Made by a program: the position numbers and the translations under genes
Shown here: piece by piece, positions 37,764 to 48,867 of the stretch
How the letters are laid out: each line of letters begins with the position of its first letter
Numbering within the stretch: the first letter of the stretch is position 1
Notes under the pieces: generated by a model
The model's input: the letters and a program-made list of their open reading frames with translations, nothing else
What the model was told of the DNA's origin: nothing
The model's database searches: none
DNA from: Providencia rettgeri
GTDB taxonomy: Bacteria; Pseudomonadota; Gammaproteobacteria; Enterobacterales; Enterobacteriaceae
Direction: 5' to 3'
DNA length: 64,000 nt
Assembly (NCBI RefSeq): GCF_041075285.1
Contig: NZ_CP163512.1
Location: 2,046,001-2,110,000, forward strand

Positions 37764-39332
37764 TTAATATCGACTACGGCTTATGACGTTTTCAGGTAAT
37801 TCAAAAAATGCCACGGTATCCACTAAATTATTCGCTTGGTCTTCAAGTGCTGCCGTTGCGCTGGTTGATTGCTCAACTAATGCGGCGTTTTGCTGCGTGA
37901 CGAGATCCATTTGGCTAACGGCGGTGGCGACCTGTTCAATCCCGCGACTTTGCTCATTCGATGCAGATGCAATATTGCCCATTAATTCAGTTACTTGATT
38001 TACCGCTGCCACCAGTTCGTTCATGGTTGCCCCCGCTTCATTGACCAACTGGGAACCTTGACTAACACGACCTACGGATTCATCAATTAACGTTTTAATT
38101 TCTTTTGCAGCTTCAGCACTACGCTGTGCCAATGCTCTAACTTCCCCTGCAACCACAGAGAATCCACGACCTTGTTCTCCAGCACGGGCTGCTTCAACGG
38201 CGGCATTTAAGGCTAAGATGTTGGTTTGGAAGGCTATACCGTCAATGACACTGATAATCGCACTGATTTTTTGTGAGCTGTTAGAAATGGATGTCATGGT
38301 ATCAATAACATCTTCCGTGATTTCGCCACCTTTCGTGGCTGTCTTTGATGCGCTCACTGCAAGCTCACTGGCTTGACGTGCGTTATCCGCATTTTGTTTA
38401 ACGGTCGCAGTTAACTCTTCCATACTGGCTGCCGTTTCTTCAAGGGATGCTGCTTGTTGTTCAGTACGAGAAGATAAATTGTTATTACCTAAGGCAATTT
38501 CACGGATACCGGTATACATTTGATCCGTATTTGAACGCAATGCGGCGACAGAAGTTGCTAACGATCCTTGCATTTGTTTGAGTTTGCCAAACACTTCGCC
38601 AATTTCATCACGCGTGGTAATTTCAATAGGTTGGTTCAGTTTTCCATCTGCCACTAAAGCAAAGTGTTCTCCCATACTTTTCAGTGGGTTAATCACTTTA
38701 CGTTTCATCCAATAATGAGCAAAAGCAACCACGAGGATAATGATCACTATCACTGAACAGAATGAGCTCCAGGCAAATGTGTTATACATGCGTGCCGCAG
38801 CGAGGGACTCATCGTTTTCAACATTCAACAATTCAAGATATTCATCAATAACTTGCGCTAGTTGGTCTTGATTTTCTTGTGCTGGCAGCTCAATATAAGC
38901 CGCGATATCTTTGTTATCTAAGTGTATTTTCAATGCTTTTAGCGTCGCGACAAATGCTTGATATTTCGCGTCAAGGGCTGCAAGATTTTCTTTTTCACTT
39001 AAAATCGGCTGGTTTTTAAAGGCAACGTAATCTTTTTGCGCTTCTTCTAATAATTTACCGAACGTCGCTTGTGTCTCTTCAATGAGCTGCTCGTGACCGC
39101 CCACTTTATTCAGTAATGCAATTTGCGTTAAGCTATTACGCGCTTGCATTAAATGTTTATTGGTTTCTTCAAGCAGTGCTCGTTTATCCGAACCTAAATC
39201 AATACGTTCTAATGCATTTAATTCGCTAACAACAATCCCAACAGAAACCCCGCTCGACACAATCTGCATTCCACAAAATAAAAACAAAAGCAGATATAAA
39301 CTCACCGAAATTCGGATATTTTTACCAAACAT
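37764..39332 (-). CDS. Methyl-accepting chemotaxis protein (receptor 1)
   Basis: This 522-residue transmembrane receptor has an N-terminal membrane helix, a periplasmic four-helix ligand domain (about residues 30-190), and a second helix near 190-215 ([19 protein letters not shown]). A HAMP domain and the signalling domain follow, with the conserved tip [20 protein letters not shown]. It ends [14 protein letters not shown] and lacks the NWETF-type pentapeptide, so it probably relies on other receptors for efficient methylation. The ligand cannot be read from the sequence. Confidence 0.93.
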   Translation of the reverse strand: MFGKNIRISVSLYLLLFLFCGMQIVSSGVSVGIVVSELNALERIDLGSDKRALLEETNKHLMQARNSLTQIALLNKVGGHEQLIEETQATFGKLLEEAQKDYVAFKNQPILSEKENLAALDAKYQAFVATLKALKIHLDNKDIAAYIELPAQENQDQLAQVIDEYLELLNVENDESLAAARMYNTFAWSSFCSVIVIIILVVAFAHYWMKRKVINPLKSMGEHFALVADGKLNQPIEITTRDEIGEVFGKLKQMQGSLATSVAALRSNTDQMYTGIREIALGNNNLSSRTEQQAASLEETAASMEELTATVKQNADNARQASELAVSASKTATKGGEITEDVIDTMTSISNSSQKISAIISVIDGIAFQTNILALNAAVEAARAGEQGRGFSVVAGEVRALAQRSAEAAKEIKTLIDESVGRVSQGSQLVNEAGATMNELVAAVNQVTELMGNIASASNEQSRGIEQVATAVSQMDLVTQQNAALVEQSTSATAALEDQANNLVDTVAFFELPENVISRSRY

Positions 39333-39400
39333 AGATAATCCCCATTTGTGCCAGCTAAGAGAGCTGTTCGCTTAAAACATTGCTTGTTTTCTCATGCACA

Positions 39401-39431
39401 GAAACGCTGCAAAGCCAAAGCCTTGCAGCGT
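39401..39431 (-). terminator. Hairpin after receptor 2 gene
   Basis: On the minus strand CGCTGCAAGGC pairs with GCTTTGCAGCG around a TTTG loop, with one mismatch, followed by TTTCT. It lies just downstream of the receptor 2 stop and probably reduces read-through into receptor 1. Confidence 0.6.
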
Positions 39432-39448
39432 GAAACCATGCTTAATAT

Positions 39449-41134
39449 TTAGAAAGTTTCCCAGTTATCATCATCTTTGTGTTCCTTCGATGATAATTTT
39501 TTCAAATCCGGTGTTTTCACGATATTGGATACCGTTCTTGCTGCTGGTTTGCTATTGCGCATTTCACTTTGTTTTAACGGTGGTAAACGGAAAATAGAGA
39601 TAAGCTGCGACAATTTTGCCACTTGCTCTTCTAACACATTCGCCGCAACAGCCGATTGCTCCACTAATGACGCATTTTGCTGTGTCACTTTATCCATTTC
39701 TGCCACTGCAATACTGACCTGCGAAATACCTTTGCTTTGCTCATCAGAAGCCGTTGCGATATGAGTCATGATGTCAGTAACGCGTGTCACCGATTCCACA
39801 ATTTTCGTCATTGTTTCGCCTGCGTCTTCTGCTTGGCGCGCGCCAGTTCCCGTACGAGAAACGGAATCTTCAATCAGCGTTTTGATCTCTTTAGCTGCAT
39901 CCGCGCTGCGTTGTGCTAAGTTACGCACTTCATCTGCCACAACCGCAAAACCACGACCATGCTCACCTGCGCGGGCCGCTTCCACAGCCGCATTTAGTGC
40001 TAAGATATTGGTTTGGAAGGCAATGCTGTCAATCACTGCGGTAATATCAGAGATTTTTTGTGAGCTATCTGCAATGTTCAACATGGTACTGACCACATTA
40101 GAGACTACTTTCCCGCCCTCTTTTGCAATAGCAGAAGCTTGGTTTGCGTACTCACTGGCTTGATGGGCGTAATCGGTGTTTTGCTTAACCGTTGCAGTTA
40201 GTTCACTCATGCTGGCAGATGTTTCTTCCAAACACGCAACTTGTTGTTCTGTACGTGAAGAAAGATCGTTATTGCCTGCGGCAATTTCAGTAGTACCTTG
40301 GTATATAGTTTCACTGCCATCTAATACACCTCGAACGGTGTTAATCAGCTCTTGTTGCATATGCTGAACACCATTGGCTAATTCGCCAATTTCGTTATTC
40401 GCTGTTGTCGCAATTGAAGGCGTTAAATCACCGGAGGCAAAAACTTTAATTCGCTCGTTTAATAACCCTAACGGCTCAATAATCCCTTTACGCACATAGC
40501 GATAACTAAAGAAACCAATAAAGGCGAGTAAAATAGATAACGCCACCAACATATATAACGATTGGCGATAGTTATTATCTGCATTAACCACTTCCCCTTG
40601 GAAATCCGCAGAAATATCGGCGAAGTAGGCGTTAAATTGTTCCTCGAACTTTATTTGATGACCTGAGGTTCTGTGAGCGTAGAAGCCTTCTAAGTCCCCT
40701 TTTTCTGCATAATCACCGAGCTTAATTAATGCATTACGGTAAGTCTCATAAGTGCTAAACAGTTTTTCAAACTTGGCTTTATCATACTCCGAACTTTGCA
40801 TCAGCTTGGTGTAACGACTGTAGGCATCGTCCGCCGCTTTAAAGTTACGTTTTGCCGCTTTAATCAGTTCTTCCTGTGTCGCGTCATCTTGAATTTTGCG
40901 ACCATCTAAAAGATAGGCGTTGATTGACCGGTTTAAATTGGCACGAGCTTGTAAAAGATTCACCCAGCTTTCTGTTAATACTTGTCTTTGGCGTTGTAGT
41001 GAATTTAAATAATTAATACTGTCGCTGTTATCGCCAAGTTTGGTGAACATCAACCCACTGGATACCAGTTGCAGTAAAATAAAGATAAAAATGACGGACA
41101 AAAGCCCTGATACGATTTTAATTCGACTGTACAT
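39449..41134 (-). CDS. Methyl-accepting chemotaxis protein (receptor 2, Tar/Tsr-like)
   Basis: The 561-residue receptor has two membrane helices around a periplasmic four-helix bundle (about residues 35-190), a HAMP domain, and the signalling tip with [20 protein letters not shown]. It ends with the pentapeptide NWETF, the docking site for CheR and CheB seen in Tar and Tsr. This makes it a high-abundance type receptor. Residues in the ligand domain do not let me assign aspartate or serine. A sigma-28 promoter lies directly upstream. Confidence 0.95.
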   Translation of the reverse strand: MYSRIKIVSGLLSVIFIFILLQLVSSGLMFTKLGDNSDSINYLNSLQRQRQVLTESWVNLLQARANLNRSINAYLLDGRKIQDDATQEELIKAAKRNFKAADDAYSRYTKLMQSSEYDKAKFEKLFSTYETYRNALIKLGDYAEKGDLEGFYAHRTSGHQIKFEEQFNAYFADISADFQGEVVNADNNYRQSLYMLVALSILLAFIGFFSYRYVRKGIIEPLGLLNERIKVFASGDLTPSIATTANNEIGELANGVQHMQQELINTVRGVLDGSETIYQGTTEIAAGNNDLSSRTEQQVACLEETSASMSELTATVKQNTDYAHQASEYANQASAIAKEGGKVVSNVVSTMLNIADSSQKISDITAVIDSIAFQTNILALNAAVEAARAGEHGRGFAVVADEVRNLAQRSADAAKEIKTLIEDSVSRTGTGARQAEDAGETMTKIVESVTRVTDIMTHIATASDEQSKGISQVSIAVAEMDKVTQQNASLVEQSAVAANVLEEQVAKLSQLISIFRLPPLKQSEMRNSKPAARTVSNIVKTPDLKKLSSKEHKDDDNWETF

Positions 41135-41167
41135 GACGTTTTACTAACATTATTTGTTGTATTTTGG

Positions 41168-41194
41168 ATATCGGTCATCCAACCAAAAACTTTA
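41168..41194 (-). promoter_or_regulatory. Sigma-28 (FliA) promoter of receptor 2
   Basis: The minus strand reads TAAAGTTT (perfect -35), 11 nt, ACCGATAT (six of eight -10 bases) about 35 bp before the receptor start. It makes receptor 2, and possibly the genes after it, part of the late flagellar class. Confidence 0.8.
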
Positions 41195-41237
41195 GTTAAT
41201 GACTTATTATTATTTGAGCAATTATTTAGGCTAAGAA

Positions 41238-41735
41238 TTACTCAGCCATACTGTCAATAAGCGCCATTTCTTCACTGGTTAGTAACTTTTCGATGTCGAC
41301 TAAAATCAACATACGATCATTGAGCGTCCCTAACCCCGTGAGATATTGGGTCGATAATGTCACTGCAAAATCCGGTGGTGGTGCAATTTGCTCTTCATTT
41401 AACACCAGTACATCAGAAACGCCGTCTACGACAATTCCCACTACACGATCTTTTAAATTCACCACAATGACGACGGTATTGTCGTTATACACCACGTTTT
41501 CATGGGAGAACTTCACGCGCAAATCGATGATTGGAATAATGACACCACGTAAGTTCGTGACACCCTTAATAAAATCAGGTGTGTTTGCAATACGTGTGAC
41601 TTGTTCGTAACCCCGGATTTCTTGCACCTTTAAGATTTCAATACCGTACTCTTCTTCACCTAGGGTAAAAATAAGGTAACCTTCGCCGTTTTTTTCTTCT
41701 TCGTGTTTATTTAAATCATCATCTAACATAGACAT
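41238..41735 (-). CDS. cheW: CheW, receptor-kinase coupling protein
   Basis: CheW links receptors to CheA in the chemotaxis array. The 165-residue protein is a single CheW/SH3-like domain with [20 protein letters not shown] near the start, and [16 protein letters not shown] at about residues 62-77. It follows cheA by 16 bp and precedes the receptor genes, as in E. coli. Confidence 0.97.
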   Translation of the reverse strand: MSMLDDDLNKHEEEKNGEGYLIFTLGEEEYGIEILKVQEIRGYEQVTRIANTPDFIKGVTNLRGVIIPIIDLRVKFSHENVVYNDNTVVIVVNLKDRVVGIVVDGVSDVLVLNEEQIAPPPDFAVTLSTQYLTGLGTLNDRMLILVDIEKLLTSEEMALIDSMAE

Positions 41736-41751
41736 GGTGTATGGCCTCTAT

Positions 41752-43806
41752 TTAGTGCACGACAGGTTGGGAAACCTGCTGTTTCTTTTTGATCAAAATG
41801 CTGTTATTCATTTTTTGCAGTTCAGCCACATCTAAAATCAATGCAACAGAACCATCTCCCATAATCGTGGCGGCAGAAATCCCCGGGATTTTGCGGTAAT
41901 TACTTTCGATATTTTTCACTACCACTTGTTGCTGCCCGACAAGTTTGTCTACCAGCAAGGCAAATCGATGCCCTGCATTTTGAATAATCAGCACGATACT
42001 GTTATCCAAATTAGGCTCTGCCCCTTCAATGGAAAATACCTGATGTAGTTCGACCAGTGGCAAGTACTCGCCACGAACTAAAAGCATTTTTTCTTCCCCC
42101 GCTAAGCGATAAATATCATCTTGGCGTGGTTGCAACGTACTGATAATGGCACTCAGAGGCACAATAAAGACGTCTTCTGCCACTTTAACTGACATGCCAT
42201 CAAGGATGGCAAGGGTCAGCGGAAGCAAAATACGGATAATAGTACCTTTACCTTCGGTAAATCCGATTTGAATACGACCGCCCATATCCTGAATATTTCG
42301 CTTCACCACATCCATGCCCACACCGCGTCCCGACACATCAGTGACAACTTCTGCCGTAGAGAAGCCCGGTGCCATGATCAGCATCGCCACTTCATCGTTA
42401 CTCATCCCATCGTGCACATTCATTCCTTGAGAACGCGCTTTGGCCAAAATACGCTCACGGTTTAGCCCTGCCCCATCATCGCGCACTTCAATACAAATAT
42501 TGCCACTTTGATGTGCCGCCGCTAATGTCAAAGTTCCTGCCTCAGGTTTTCCGTTGGCCACACGAACATCTGGCTTTTCAATACCATGATCTAAACTGTT
42601 ACGAACAAGGTGATTTAACGGATCGACAATGCGTTCAATCAGACTCTTATCAAGCTCCGTCGAACTTCCTTCCACTTTTAGCTCAATTTTTTTGCCGAGT
42701 TTAGAGGCAATATCTCGTACCATGCGAGGGAATCGGCTGAAAACATAGTCCATTGGCATCATACGAATAGACATAACAGACTCTTGCAGTGCCCGCGAAT
42801 TACGTTCCAACTGAACAATGGAGCTGAGCAAGTCACTGTATTCATTTTGGTCAACGTGCTGGCTATGCTGTGTCAACATAGACTGGATAATCACGAGCTC
42901 ACCCACAAGGTTGATAAGCTGATCGACCTTTTCCACTGCAACACGAATACTGCTGGAATCTCCTTTGGGTTTTGTCACCCCGGTTTTTTTCGCAGGGCTG
43001 GTGGTCGCGGCCGGCTTAACCACTTCTTTTGCTAATACCGTTGCCGTTTCCTTCTTCGTTTCTATTGTGTTTGTTTGTTCAGTTTGTTCCGTAAAGGCTT
43101 GGCAATCGGCAAAAGAGACAGCTTGCTGCGCGATTTGTGACTCATCCACCACAAAGCACAGCACCCCGCAGATATCCTCAATATCCGTATTTGTGCCTAA
43201 CCATGCTTGAAGGCTGTTCGCTGTTTTTTCTACGTGATATAAATGACCAAACAGCGCTAGCTCGTCAGCAAGTAAGCCCACCTCTGTTTCTTTAAGTTCA
43301 GTTAATGTGATCTTAAAGTAATGTGAAAACTCGCCCTGAACGCCAGCCGCTTGCGAATTGGTTGTTGTTTCCTGTGGCTGTTCAACCGCTTCTACAACAG
43401 GCTTATTTTCAACGATTTCTTCTGCATGGCTCTCTACACGCCCAAGCACTTCACAAATTCGTTTAAATGACGCTTCATCAGGTAAAGCGTCATTTTTATA
43501 CGCATCAAGCTGAGCAGCCATGACATCTTTGGTATCCAAAAATACATCAATGATGTCAGGTGTAAGCGTTAACTCATCGTGGCGCGCCTTATCGAGCAAG
43601 TTTTCCAAGGTGTGCGTGGTGTTTTGCAACTGTGTGAAACCAAAGGTTGCAGCACCTCCTTTTATTGAGTGCGCACTGCGGAAAATGGCATTTAGCTGCT
43701 CGCTATCCGGGTCAAAAGGATCAAGCTCAAGTAAGTGTTGTTCCATATCCCTGAGCAATTCGTCAGCTTCATCGAAAAATGTTTGATAAAACTCGGTAAT
43801 ATCCAT
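41752..43806 (-). CDS. cheA: CheA, chemotaxis sensor kinase
   Basis: CheA autophosphorylates under receptor control and passes the phosphate to CheY and CheB. I start at the ATG at 43806 (MDITEFYQTFFDEADELL), the family N-terminus, giving 684 residues. His46 in RSAHSIKGGAATFGF is the phosphorylation site. A CheY/CheB-binding P2 domain follows, then a linker with Lys/Pro/Thr-rich sequence, the dimerisation domain, and the kinase with the N box LNHLVRNSLDHGIE and G boxes. The CheW-like P5 domain is last. Confidence 0.97.
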   Translation of the reverse strand: MDITEFYQTFFDEADELLRDMEQHLLELDPFDPDSEQLNAIFRSAHSIKGGAATFGFTQLQNTTHTLENLLDKARHDELTLTPDIIDVFLDTKDVMAAQLDAYKNDALPDEASFKRICEVLGRVESHAEEIVENKPVVEAVEQPQETTTNSQAAGVQGEFSHYFKITLTELKETEVGLLADELALFGHLYHVEKTANSLQAWLGTNTDIEDICGVLCFVVDESQIAQQAVSFADCQAFTEQTEQTNTIETKKETATVLAKEVVKPAATTSPAKKTGVTKPKGDSSSIRVAVEKVDQLINLVGELVIIQSMLTQHSQHVDQNEYSDLLSSIVQLERNSRALQESVMSIRMMPMDYVFSRFPRMVRDIASKLGKKIELKVEGSSTELDKSLIERIVDPLNHLVRNSLDHGIEKPDVRVANGKPEAGTLTLAAAHQSGNICIEVRDDGAGLNRERILAKARSQGMNVHDGMSNDEVAMLIMAPGFSTAEVVTDVSGRGVGMDVVKRNIQDMGGRIQIGFTEGKGTIIRILLPLTLAILDGMSVKVAEDVFIVPLSAIISTLQPRQDDIYRLAGEEKMLLVRGEYLPLVELHQVFSIEGAEPNLDNSIVLIIQNAGHRFALLVDKLVGQQQVVVKNIESNYRKIPGISAATIMGDGSVALILDVAELQKMNNSILIKKKQQVSQPVVH

Positions 43807-43846
43807 GGTTTTTATCCAGTTTCGCTTAGATTTCACTTAACGCTGA

Positions 43847-43865
43847 CTGCCGGAAAAACCGGCAG
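43847..43865 (-). other. Perfect hairpin between motB and cheA
   Basis: CTGCCGG and CCGGCAG form a 7-bp perfect stem with a five-base loop in the 97-bp gap between motB and cheA. It lacks a T run in the minus (gene) direction. It may act as an mRNA processing or stability element that sets the ratio of motor to chemotaxis products. Confidence 0.5.
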
Positions 43866-43903
43866 ACAATAAAAAATCGCAATATTTTCATTCATCAACA
43901 CCG

Positions 43904-44827
43904 CTATTGATCGGCATTTTTCTGTGTTTTTGCCGTCACAACATTTTCAGCCTTCGTTTGTGTTGACGGCTTATTTAATACGTCTGATATGGGTTTCGCT
44001 CCATCGTATTCCCGTAGAATTTGTTTGGTTTCTTCATCATTTAGCACGATGATGCTGATCCGTCGGTTAATTGGAGCAAGACCATTGTTTTTATCTAAAT
44101 GGATCGCCGATGCCATCCCCACCACACGCAGCACTTTATTTTCATCCATTCCGCCACGGATCAACTCCCGTCGGGACGCGTTTGCACGATCAGAAGACAG
44201 CTCCCAGTTGCTATAATTGGCACCATTGGCATAAGGTAGGTCATCGGTATGCCCCGAAATACTGATGCGGTTGGGAACGTCATTAAGTAAAGGCGCAATA
44301 GCACGTAAAATATCGCGCATATAAGGCTCAACCATCGCTGAGCCCACTTTGAACATGGGTCGATTTTCACTGTCCACAATTTGAATACGCAATCCGTCAT
44401 TGATCATGTCGATCAGTAAGTGCGGTTTTAATTCATTCAAACGTGGATCTTTTAAAATGGCCTGCTCAAGGGATCTTTTTAACTTTTCGAACCGATAGCT
44501 TGCATTCCCATCAATGATATTATTCGGTTCAGGCATCACATCACCTTCCCGGAAAATCGGATCTTTGCCCCCACCAGGGATTGGATTGGTTGCATCTCCA
44601 CTCTTTGCTCCAGGATTGATTGCTGTACTTAGGGGGGTGCGAAAATACTCCGCAATTTGCGTCAGTTCTTGAGGACTTGAAATTGAAATCAGCCACATCA
44701 CCAAAAAGAATGCCATCATCGCCGTCATAAAATCAGCATAAGCGATTTTCCACGAACCGCTATGACCACCACGATGATGAGAATTGCGTTTTTTGACTCG
44801 AATAACATGAGGGGTATTGGCTGCCAT
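43904..44827 (-). CDS. motB: MotB, flagellar stator subunit
   Basis: MotB anchors the stator to peptidoglycan and forms the proton channel with MotA. The 307-residue protein has a single membrane helix ([20 protein letters not shown]) with the essential Asp32. An OmpA-like peptidoglycan-binding domain follows, with [15 protein letters not shown] and [17 protein letters not shown]. It follows motA by 7 bp. Confidence 0.97.
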   Translation of the reverse strand: MAANTPHVIRVKKRNSHHRGGHSGSWKIAYADFMTAMMAFFLVMWLISISSPQELTQIAEYFRTPLSTAINPGAKSGDATNPIPGGGKDPIFREGDVMPEPNNIIDGNASYRFEKLKRSLEQAILKDPRLNELKPHLLIDMINDGLRIQIVDSENRPMFKVGSAMVEPYMRDILRAIAPLLNDVPNRISISGHTDDLPYANGANYSNWELSSDRANASRRELIRGGMDENKVLRVVGMASAIHLDKNNGLAPINRRISIIVLNDEETKQILREYDGAKPISDVLNKPSTQTKAENVVTAKTQKNADQ

Positions 44828-44834
44828 CTAAGTA

Positions 44835-45722
44835 TTACTCCTCAGTGGTTTCTTGTGAACGGGCACCCACTTTCACCTCGCGAACGCGGTCTTCCAGTTC
44901 AACGAATGACGGCCTATCCGCACTGAATAACACTTTACGGCCAAATTCCACGGCTATTTGCGGTGCGTAGCCCTGCAACGCAGACAAGAATGTCACTTTG
45001 ATGCATTCCATCATTTTTAATTGCTCACTACTGCGCAATCTAATCAGCGCAGCTAATGGCAAAATAAATCCATAAGCGACTAAAATCCCTAAAAATGTCC
45101 CGACCATCGCGTGGGCAATTAACGCACCGAGTTCACCCGCAGGTCTGTCCGCCGATCCCAGTGCATTTACGACACCTAGTACGGCCGCCACAATACCAAA
45201 TGCGGGCATAGAATCGCCGACCATATTTAAACCCGAAGCAGGTACTTCATTTTCTTGACGAAAAGTTTCGAGTTCTTCATCCATTAAGGCTTCAATTTCA
45301 TGGCTTTGTAAATTACTGCTCACCATTAAGCGTAGGTAATCCACAATAAACATCATGGTAGGCACATCTTTGAGAATACGGGGGTATTGAGAGAAAATTT
45401 CACTTTCTTTCGGATTCTCAATGTCTTTCTCTAACGCAAGTAGCCCTTGCTGACGAGATTTATTGAGTAGCTGAAATAACAATGCCATCAAATCCATTGA
45501 CATTGCTTTATTGTATGAAGAACGGCGGAAAAGTTTCGGTAATACTTTACATAGGGCGATAATGGATTTACCGCTGTTACCAACGACAAAAGCCCCTAGA
45601 CCAGCCCCTAATATAATGACGAATTCAGCGGGTTGATATAGCGCACCTAAATGGCCCCCGACCATGATATAACCGCCAATAACCGCTACTGTAACAATGA
45701 GATACCCGATGAGTATTAACAC
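44835..45722 (-). CDS. motA: MotA, flagellar stator subunit
   Basis: MotA forms the proton channel with MotB and touches FliG through its cytoplasmic loop. I choose a GTG start at 45722, behind AGGGA. It gives 295 residues, the same as E. coli, and begins directly with the first membrane helix (VLILIGYLIVTVAVIGGYIM). A longer frame reaching 45812 would add 30 non-hydrophobic codons. The loop NEIEALMDEELE-like segment and PAFGIVAAVLGVVNALGSAD are conserved. Confidence 0.93.
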   Translation of the reverse strand: MLILIGYLIVTVAVIGGYIMVGGHLGALYQPAEFVIILGAGLGAFVVGNSGKSIIALCKVLPKLFRRSSYNKAMSMDLMALLFQLLNKSRQQGLLALEKDIENPKESEIFSQYPRILKDVPTMMFIVDYLRLMVSSNLQSHEIEALMDEELETFRQENEVPASGLNMVGDSMPAFGIVAAVLGVVNALGSADRPAGELGALIAHAMVGTFLGILVAYGFILPLAALIRLRSSEQLKMMECIKVTFLSALQGYAPQIAVEFGRKVLFSADRPSFVELEDRVREVKVGARSQETTEE

Positions 45723-45781
45723 AATATTCCCTTTCACTCCGTTGGTTAACAGATGGCAGTCAAAGGGAATATTAGGAATAA

Positions 45782-45799
45782 CAGGCAAAACCTTGCCTG
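45782..45799 (-). terminator. Hairpin between flhC and motA
   Basis: CAGGCAA and TTGCCTG form a perfect 7-bp stem with an AACC loop, followed on the minus strand by TTATT. It may weakly end flhDC transcripts before the sigma-28 driven mot-che genes. Confidence 0.45.
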
Positions 45800-45817
45800 C
45801 TGACCAAATCAATCCAA

Positions 45818-46408
45818 TTACATTACCGCTTTAGTAATGCCATCCTGTCGATATAGCGTAATATCGGCGAGATGCTCGGAAAGTTTACGTTTTTTTATTG
45901 CTCTTGATGGTGGTTGGCACAAACTACAGGTAAAACTGTTTTCAGGAATGTGCGCATAAGTGATAAACGAACCTTGGCAGCAACTGCATTTTGAACTTTG
46001 CAACATGCCACTTTCAACAAAACGGACAAGTGTCCAAGCGCGCGTTAATGCTAATAAAGGTTCATCACCGGGCTCTGGAATACATTGTTCTAGATACAAA
46101 CGGTAAGCTTTTAAGATGGCATCAACGCCTTGGCAATGGCCACTTTGCAGTAAAAACTGATAGGCATTATAAAACATGGATGAATGAATATTCTGCTCCC
46201 ATGTCATAAACCAATCTGTCGAAAATGGCAGCATACCTTTTGGTGGTGGACAGCCTCTCAGTTCCTTATATAACCGAACTAAACGACCACGGCTAATTTG
46301 GGTTTCACTTTCTAACATTTGCAGGCGAGCGCCTAAAGAAATTAATTCCATGGCTAAGCGAATATCATTCGCTTCTTGGACAATACTTTTTTCAGCTACG
46401 GTACTCAT
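45818..46408 (-). CDS. flhC: FlhC, flagellar master regulator subunit
   Basis: FlhC, in the FlhD4C2 complex, activates class II flagellar promoters. The 196-residue protein has the N-terminal [21 protein letters not shown] and a C-terminal zinc site made by CSCC (about residues 141-144) and CSLC (about 162-165). Its ATG overlaps the flhD stop, so both are made together. Confidence 0.97.
   Translation of the reverse strand: MSTVAEKSIVQEANDIRLAMELISLGARLQMLESETQISRGRLVRLYKELRGCPPPKGMLPFSTDWFMTWEQNIHSSMFYNAYQFLLQSGHCQGVDAILKAYRLYLEQCIPEPGDEPLLALTRAWTLVRFVESGMLQSSKCSCCQGSFITYAHIPENSFTCSLCQPPSRAIKKRKLSEHLADITLYRQDGITKAVM
45861..45887 (-). promoter_or_regulatory. Sigma-28 (FliA) promoter of motAB-cheAW inside flhC
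   Basis: The minus strand reads TAAACTTT, 11 nt, GCCGATAT, with one mismatch to each FliA box and exact spacing. It lies within the last codons of flhC, about 140 bp before motA. It lets the motor-chemotaxis genes be transcribed late while flhDC is controlled separately. Confidence 0.75.
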
Positions 46409-46755
46409 CTTTTTCTCGCTATATCAGTGTCGTCTTGATTATGCGCTTGCAATAATCGGGTCGAAAGGAGGATACCTGTATGAATTTGTTGTAATTCATC
46501 AACCCTAGAATCACGGGTTAGCTTTTTAATTGTTTCGCTGTTCTCAAATCTAAACTGGCAGATTAGCTGGTTTGTTTCTGCCAATTTAACCAATTGAGGA
46601 AGCGTAAGGTCTGCTAAAGTTGTCGCCATTGCATCAGAGATACCTAAACGGAACATCGCAGAGGCTTTCTCTTGAGAGATGAGTTTTTGGGCTAATAGCA
46701 AATATGAGAGGTTAATATCGTATATATGCTTCAGAAAATCTGTCGTCGAGCTCAT
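46405..46755 (-). CDS. flhD: FlhD, flagellar master regulator subunit
   Basis: FlhD is the partner of FlhC at the top of the flagellar cascade. Starting at the ATG at 46755 ([20 protein letters not shown]), behind GGAAAGGA, the protein has 116 residues as in E. coli. The block [20 protein letters not shown] and [20 protein letters not shown] are conserved. The nine codons upstream in the same frame are not used in this call. Confidence 0.97.
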   Translation of the reverse strand: MSSTTDFLKHIYDINLSYLLLAQKLISQEKASAMFRLGISDAMATTLADLTLPQLVKLAETNQLICQFRFENSETIKKLTRDSRVDELQQIHTGILLSTRLLQAHNQDDTDIARKR

Positions 46756-48435
46756 TTTTTTTCCTTTCCGAATATTTATCAACTTCTGTGTGCAAAAAGA
46801 ACAAATATGAATTTGAAAATTTTGTGTGACTAAACATTTTTATTCGTAAAATTAATTAAGCTGGGTAAATGTATTCCATTACTTCCCATGTTATCCGTGG
46901 ATGAATACCCAGTTTGGAGTATAAAAACACAAATTTTCAAACTTAAATTAAATACATTTCCTGAATACTTACAAACAATAAAGAATGACTAAAAAGTTAG
47001 CACTTTCAGTAAAAGTCAGAATTTGCCGATGTCATTATTAGTCGCCGATTATTATGCACCACTAAATTAACTATTCAAGGTACTTATGTTTCTTTTTGTA
47101 CTGTTGGGATAATGATCCATTCATTCATAAAATAATCTTTATTATTTCCTTATCTTCTCTCTCCCTATCCCAAATATCCGCAATACTTTAATTCATCTTA
47201 TGTCAAATGACAGGATTTTAATCAATACAATAACTCTTTACATGTGATTTGAAAGCAAAAAAGACCAATCACAACATCAAAATCAATACATTGATCCACG
47301 TCAACATTTAGTATTAAGAAACTCCCTTAGCTATTATCAGCATCCTGTGATATCGGCAATTTAGGAATAAAATTTAATCATTAATTTTCAATAAGTTTAA
47401 TCACATCTTTCTCATCATTCAAAATTATTCAATCCTATTTTCCGTATCTAAGGTTATTATTTTGTCATACATATTATAGTTACCCTTATAGATTTCATTA
47501 GAATAATTAAACTATGGTTATAATACATGCAAATTACAATATTAATAAAATTAATAAACCTAATAAAACTTAATAGTAAAAAAGTAAATATTTAGCTTAA
47601 ATATATGTGTTATATATTGTTGCTCATTTTATATTTTCAGTAATTTTCTTGTTATTATTTTTTTACGGAAGGCGTTTTCATTTAATTAATTTTTATTTTT
47701 TTCATTCAAACAACTAAAAAATAATTTTTTTAATAAAATGATCAACCTACAGTACCGTGCTACTCTAGAAAACCATTTGAAAAGTGAAAGTTTCAATTGA
47801 GAACATTCTGTTTTTTTTTACCATTTCAATTCGTTTTATAATGTCCAAAATATGAATAAAATAGCTTCTCAGCCTTATATTATAATTTGTATTTTTACTG
47901 GAATTTTTTAATCTCTGTAACGCTTACGTTAAGAATAATATAACCTAGTGTTATTATAACTAATGTTTACTATATACTTTTATTTTAACAAATCTTGCGA
48001 TCCGCACATTTAACTTAAGTAATTTTGCTTATTCACCCGTATTAACGCTTAGAAATGAATTGAGTTTATTTAAAATAATTCAGTGTGCGTTTTGCGTCCA
48101 AATTCAGCAAAATAAACTGGTGTGAGGGCTACAAAAAAACGTACAAGAATTGGGAGGTTGTTCACATTTATTTTCTCGGTTTCCGAATAATTTCCGAAAA
48201 AACTGCTATCACTTTGGCTATTTTTATGAGTATGAGGTGATAAAATGTCCATTTCGCTCATTCAAGGGATCATTGCACTATCTCCCAAATTAACATCATT
48301 CCTATCATGTAAGGGCAAGAGGTAACAGGCATATCGGTCAAAACCCCTTAGCTTTTCGCCTTATGGTTAAACCTGAAACTTTTTTGCCTTTGTTTTATAC
48401 TGCCAGATTGCCATACTATTTGCGGAGAGAGGACG
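46756..48435. other. 1.7-kb AT-rich region upstream of flhDC
   Basis: I find no convincing gene in this long, very AT-rich stretch, which contains many short A and T runs. It should carry the flhDC promoter and its regulator sites, and AT-rich DNA of this kind is a usual target of H-NS. A 63-codon frame on the minus strand at 48070-48261 is listed under rejected items. One FNR-like site at 47291-47304 is noted separately. Confidence 0.5.
47291..47304. promoter_or_regulatory. FNR-like site upstream of flhDC
   Basis: TTGATCCACGTCAA resembles the FNR consensus TTGAT-N4-ATCAA with one base changed. It lies about 540 bp upstream of flhD. A single match in 1.7 kb of AT-rich DNA is weak evidence. 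Confidence 0.25.
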
Positions 48436-48867
48436 ATGTTTACTTATTTTGCCAATGTTGAATTTATCGAAGAAGAAGGCGTGTATGAAATTGGTTTTTA
48501 CGATTTCCCAAACATTCAAGGTGTTACTTTTTGCAAAGAAGATGTTGAGCTGGAAGCCGAAGAGGTTTTATCGGCAACATTAGCTGACTTTATCACTATA
48601 AGAAAACCGATCCCTTTACCCCAGAAAAATAGTAAAAACGCATTTCCCGTTTATTTACCGATTACAACCTGTCTGAAAATCGCCCTGCATAATGCCATTT
48701 TAGAAACGAAAACCTTACGTGTTGATTTAGCAAGAAAAATGAACATTAATGCACAACAAATAGAACGATTGCTTGATATACACCACGCATCAAAAGTTGA
48801 GGTATTAGAGCAAGCATTATACTTACTGGGATATGATGCACACGTGACTGTTCAAAAAAGACCCTAG
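48436..48867 (+). CDS. hicB: HicB-family antitoxin, orphan
   Basis: HicB antitoxins bind and neutralise the HicA mRNA interferase and repress their own operon. The 143-residue protein has the degenerate RNase H-like N-terminal fold (VEFIEEEGVYEIGFYDFPNI). The C-terminal HTH-like region has LRVDLARKMNINAQQIERLL then DIHHASKVEVLEQAL, which parallels E. coli HicB. A good ribosome site, GAGAGAGG, precedes the ATG. I find no hicA frame immediately upstream or downstream. Confidence 0.8.
   Translation: MFTYFANVEFIEEEGVYEIGFYDFPNIQGVTFCKEDVELEAEEVLSATLADFITIRKPIPLPQKNSKNAFPVYLPITTCLKIALHNAILETKTLRVDLARKMNINAQQIERLLDIHHASKVEVLEQALYLLGYDAHVTVQKRP

Noticed and set aside
48070..48261. 63-codon minus-strand frame upstream of flhDC
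   Set aside because: I see no ribosome site, family or operon partner. The ending looks protein-like, but this is not enough to call a gene.
48240..48435. Possible hicA upstream of hicB
   Set aside because: I read all plus frames and found no HicA-like sequence.
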